Below, in pieces: positions 6,188 to 6,986 of a stretch of DNA of 6,986 nt (the stretch's first letter is position 1; the number at the start of each line of letters is the position of its first letter). Source of the stretch: S144-45 sp015494035 (GTDB lineage Bacteria > Pseudomonadota > Gammaproteobacteria > Xanthomonadales > Marinicellaceae). The notes under the pieces were generated by a model. That model ran no database searches and was not told the origin of the DNA. It saw only the letters and a list, made by a program, of their open reading frames with translations. The position numbers and the translations under genes were made by a program. The stretch is taken from assembly GCA_027057345.1 (NCBI GenBank), contig JALUIX010000133.1:1-6986 (forward strand), written 5' to 3'.

Positions 6188-6986
6188 GGGCCAGAGAAGA
6201 TTCTCGCCGTGCCGCCAGCTTCAAGGCGTAATATACCGAACCCAGGAAGCCCGCATAAAGCAATAGCCACAACGCACTGTACAGTGGTTGCTGGCCAAAA
6301 CGGCTGGCCTGGTAAAAGGTGCTGGCGGTAAACCAGGCCAGGGAGGTGCTCCAGAGTCCGGCAAACAGCGCCCAGCGGGCGCCGGCCTCGCGGGCAATGG
6401 CGGCTGAGGCCGAGACACAGGGGAAATACAGCAGAACAAACAGCAAATAGGCGTAGGCGGCAACCGGTGAGCCGAATTTTTCGCGCAAGGTGCCAAACAG
6501 TTTTTCGCTCACGCCCTGGGCTTCGGCCACTTCCGACTGGCTGACGGTAATCAGGGACAGGCCCAGCGGATCGGTGATCTGGGAAGCCAGTGCGCGGGCA
6601 TTGGTGACCACACTGTTTACCGCTTCGCGAAACTCTTCGCGTATCGATGGCGATGACTGGTCGGGGTGTTCGGCCTGCTCCAGGCTGCCGTAAATGGCAT
6701 CCAGGGTGCCCACCACCACTTCCTTGGCCAGCACCCCGGAGAGGATGCCGACCACCGCAGGCCAGTTGTCGTCCTCGATGCCCATGGGGTGGAAAACCGG
6801 TGTCAGGCTGCGCGCGGTGGCCGACAGCAGGGAATGGCCAGGATTCTTCGTGGGTTTCAGGTCCGGGCCAACGGCTTGCAGGATGTTGATGACCATGACC
6901 ACCACCACGATGATTTTACCGGCATCCAGCAAAAAGCCCTTGAGCCGGTTCCAGGTGCCCACCACCAGGTTCCAGAAACTGGGAAA
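6177..6986 (-). CDS. feoB: Ferrous iron transport protein B, C-terminal part (partial)
   Basis: The visible 269 residues are the C-terminal membrane half of FeoB, the GTP-driven ferrous iron permease of the inner membrane; the G domain and first helices lie beyond the right edge. The frame is open to the last base, so the GTG at 6965 is not the start. Recognisable parts, in order, are WNRLKGFLLDAGKIIVVVVM (first helix), PVFHPMGIEDDNWPAVVG, the SGVLAKEVVVGTL gate-type segment, a hydrophilic insert with DPLGLS, and the helices around AYLLFVLLYFPCVSASAAI, WALFAGLWSTSLAWFTASTFYQ and ALWLLLYAGFLGSVYYALKLA. The FPCV cysteine is conserved in FeoB. The stop lies inside the feoC start region. The pair is transcribed toward the peptidase gene and its promoter is outside the window. 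Confidence 0.95.
   Translation of the reverse strand, partial: FPSFWNLVVGTWNRLKGFLLDAGKIIVVVVMVINILQAVGPDLKPTKNPGHSLLSATARSLTPVFHPMGIEDDNWPAVVGILSGVLAKEVVVGTLDAIYGSLEQAEHPDQSSPSIREEFREAVNSVVTNARALASQITDPLGLSLITVSQSEVAEAQGVSEKLFGTLREKFGSPVAAYAYLLFVLLYFPCVSASAAIAREAGARWALFAGLWSTSLAWFTASTFYQASRFGQQPLYSALWLLLYAGFLGSVYYALKLAARRESSLAHAQ

Overview
The window looks like a draft-assembly piece of a gammaproteobacterial chromosome (moderately GC-rich by eye). The evidence is a DUF4124 envelope protein, a gammaproteobacterial-style PssA, a Xanthomonas/Stenotrophomonas-like dipeptidyl peptidase IV, and a feoB-feoC pair with a short Cys-rich FeoC. The genus cannot be set from the sequence.

Layout. Positions 1-82 (minus) hold the first 27 codons of a predicted Tat-exported lipoprotein. 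Positions 104-269 hold a short non-autonomous element, a 158-bp imperfect palindrome with 18-bp terminal inverted repeats flanked by TTAG and CTAG. A further outward-facing terminus abuts it at 88-103. Positions 266-772 (minus) encode a secreted DUF4124 protein whose stop codon lies inside the CTAG target. A 171-bp divergent promoter region follows. On the plus strand come pssA (944-1786), a GAF/PP2C phosphatase/HATPase protein (1783-3558, overlapping pssA by 4 bp) and a DPP IV-type serine peptidase (3601-5911). The peptidase is interrupted by ten N that appear to be an assembly artefact. Converging on it from the right end are feoC (5927-6187) and the C-terminal part of feoB (6177-6986), overlapping by 11 bp.

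How the genes work together. PssA commits CDP-diacylglycerol to phosphatidylserine and hence phosphatidylethanolamine. The coupled signalling protein carries both a PP2C phosphatase and an RsbW-like kinase module, so it probably sets the phosphorylation of an anti-sigma antagonist; no STAS partner is visible here. The peptidase probably trims proline-containing peptides in the periplasm. FeoB is the ferrous iron permease and FeoC its small accessory protein.

The most unusual content is the palindromic repeat. Its ends carry YTAR-type targets, its two arms differ mostly at one codon phase, it sits exactly in the DUF4124 stop codon, and a degenerate terminus in the same register overlaps the feoC stop codon.
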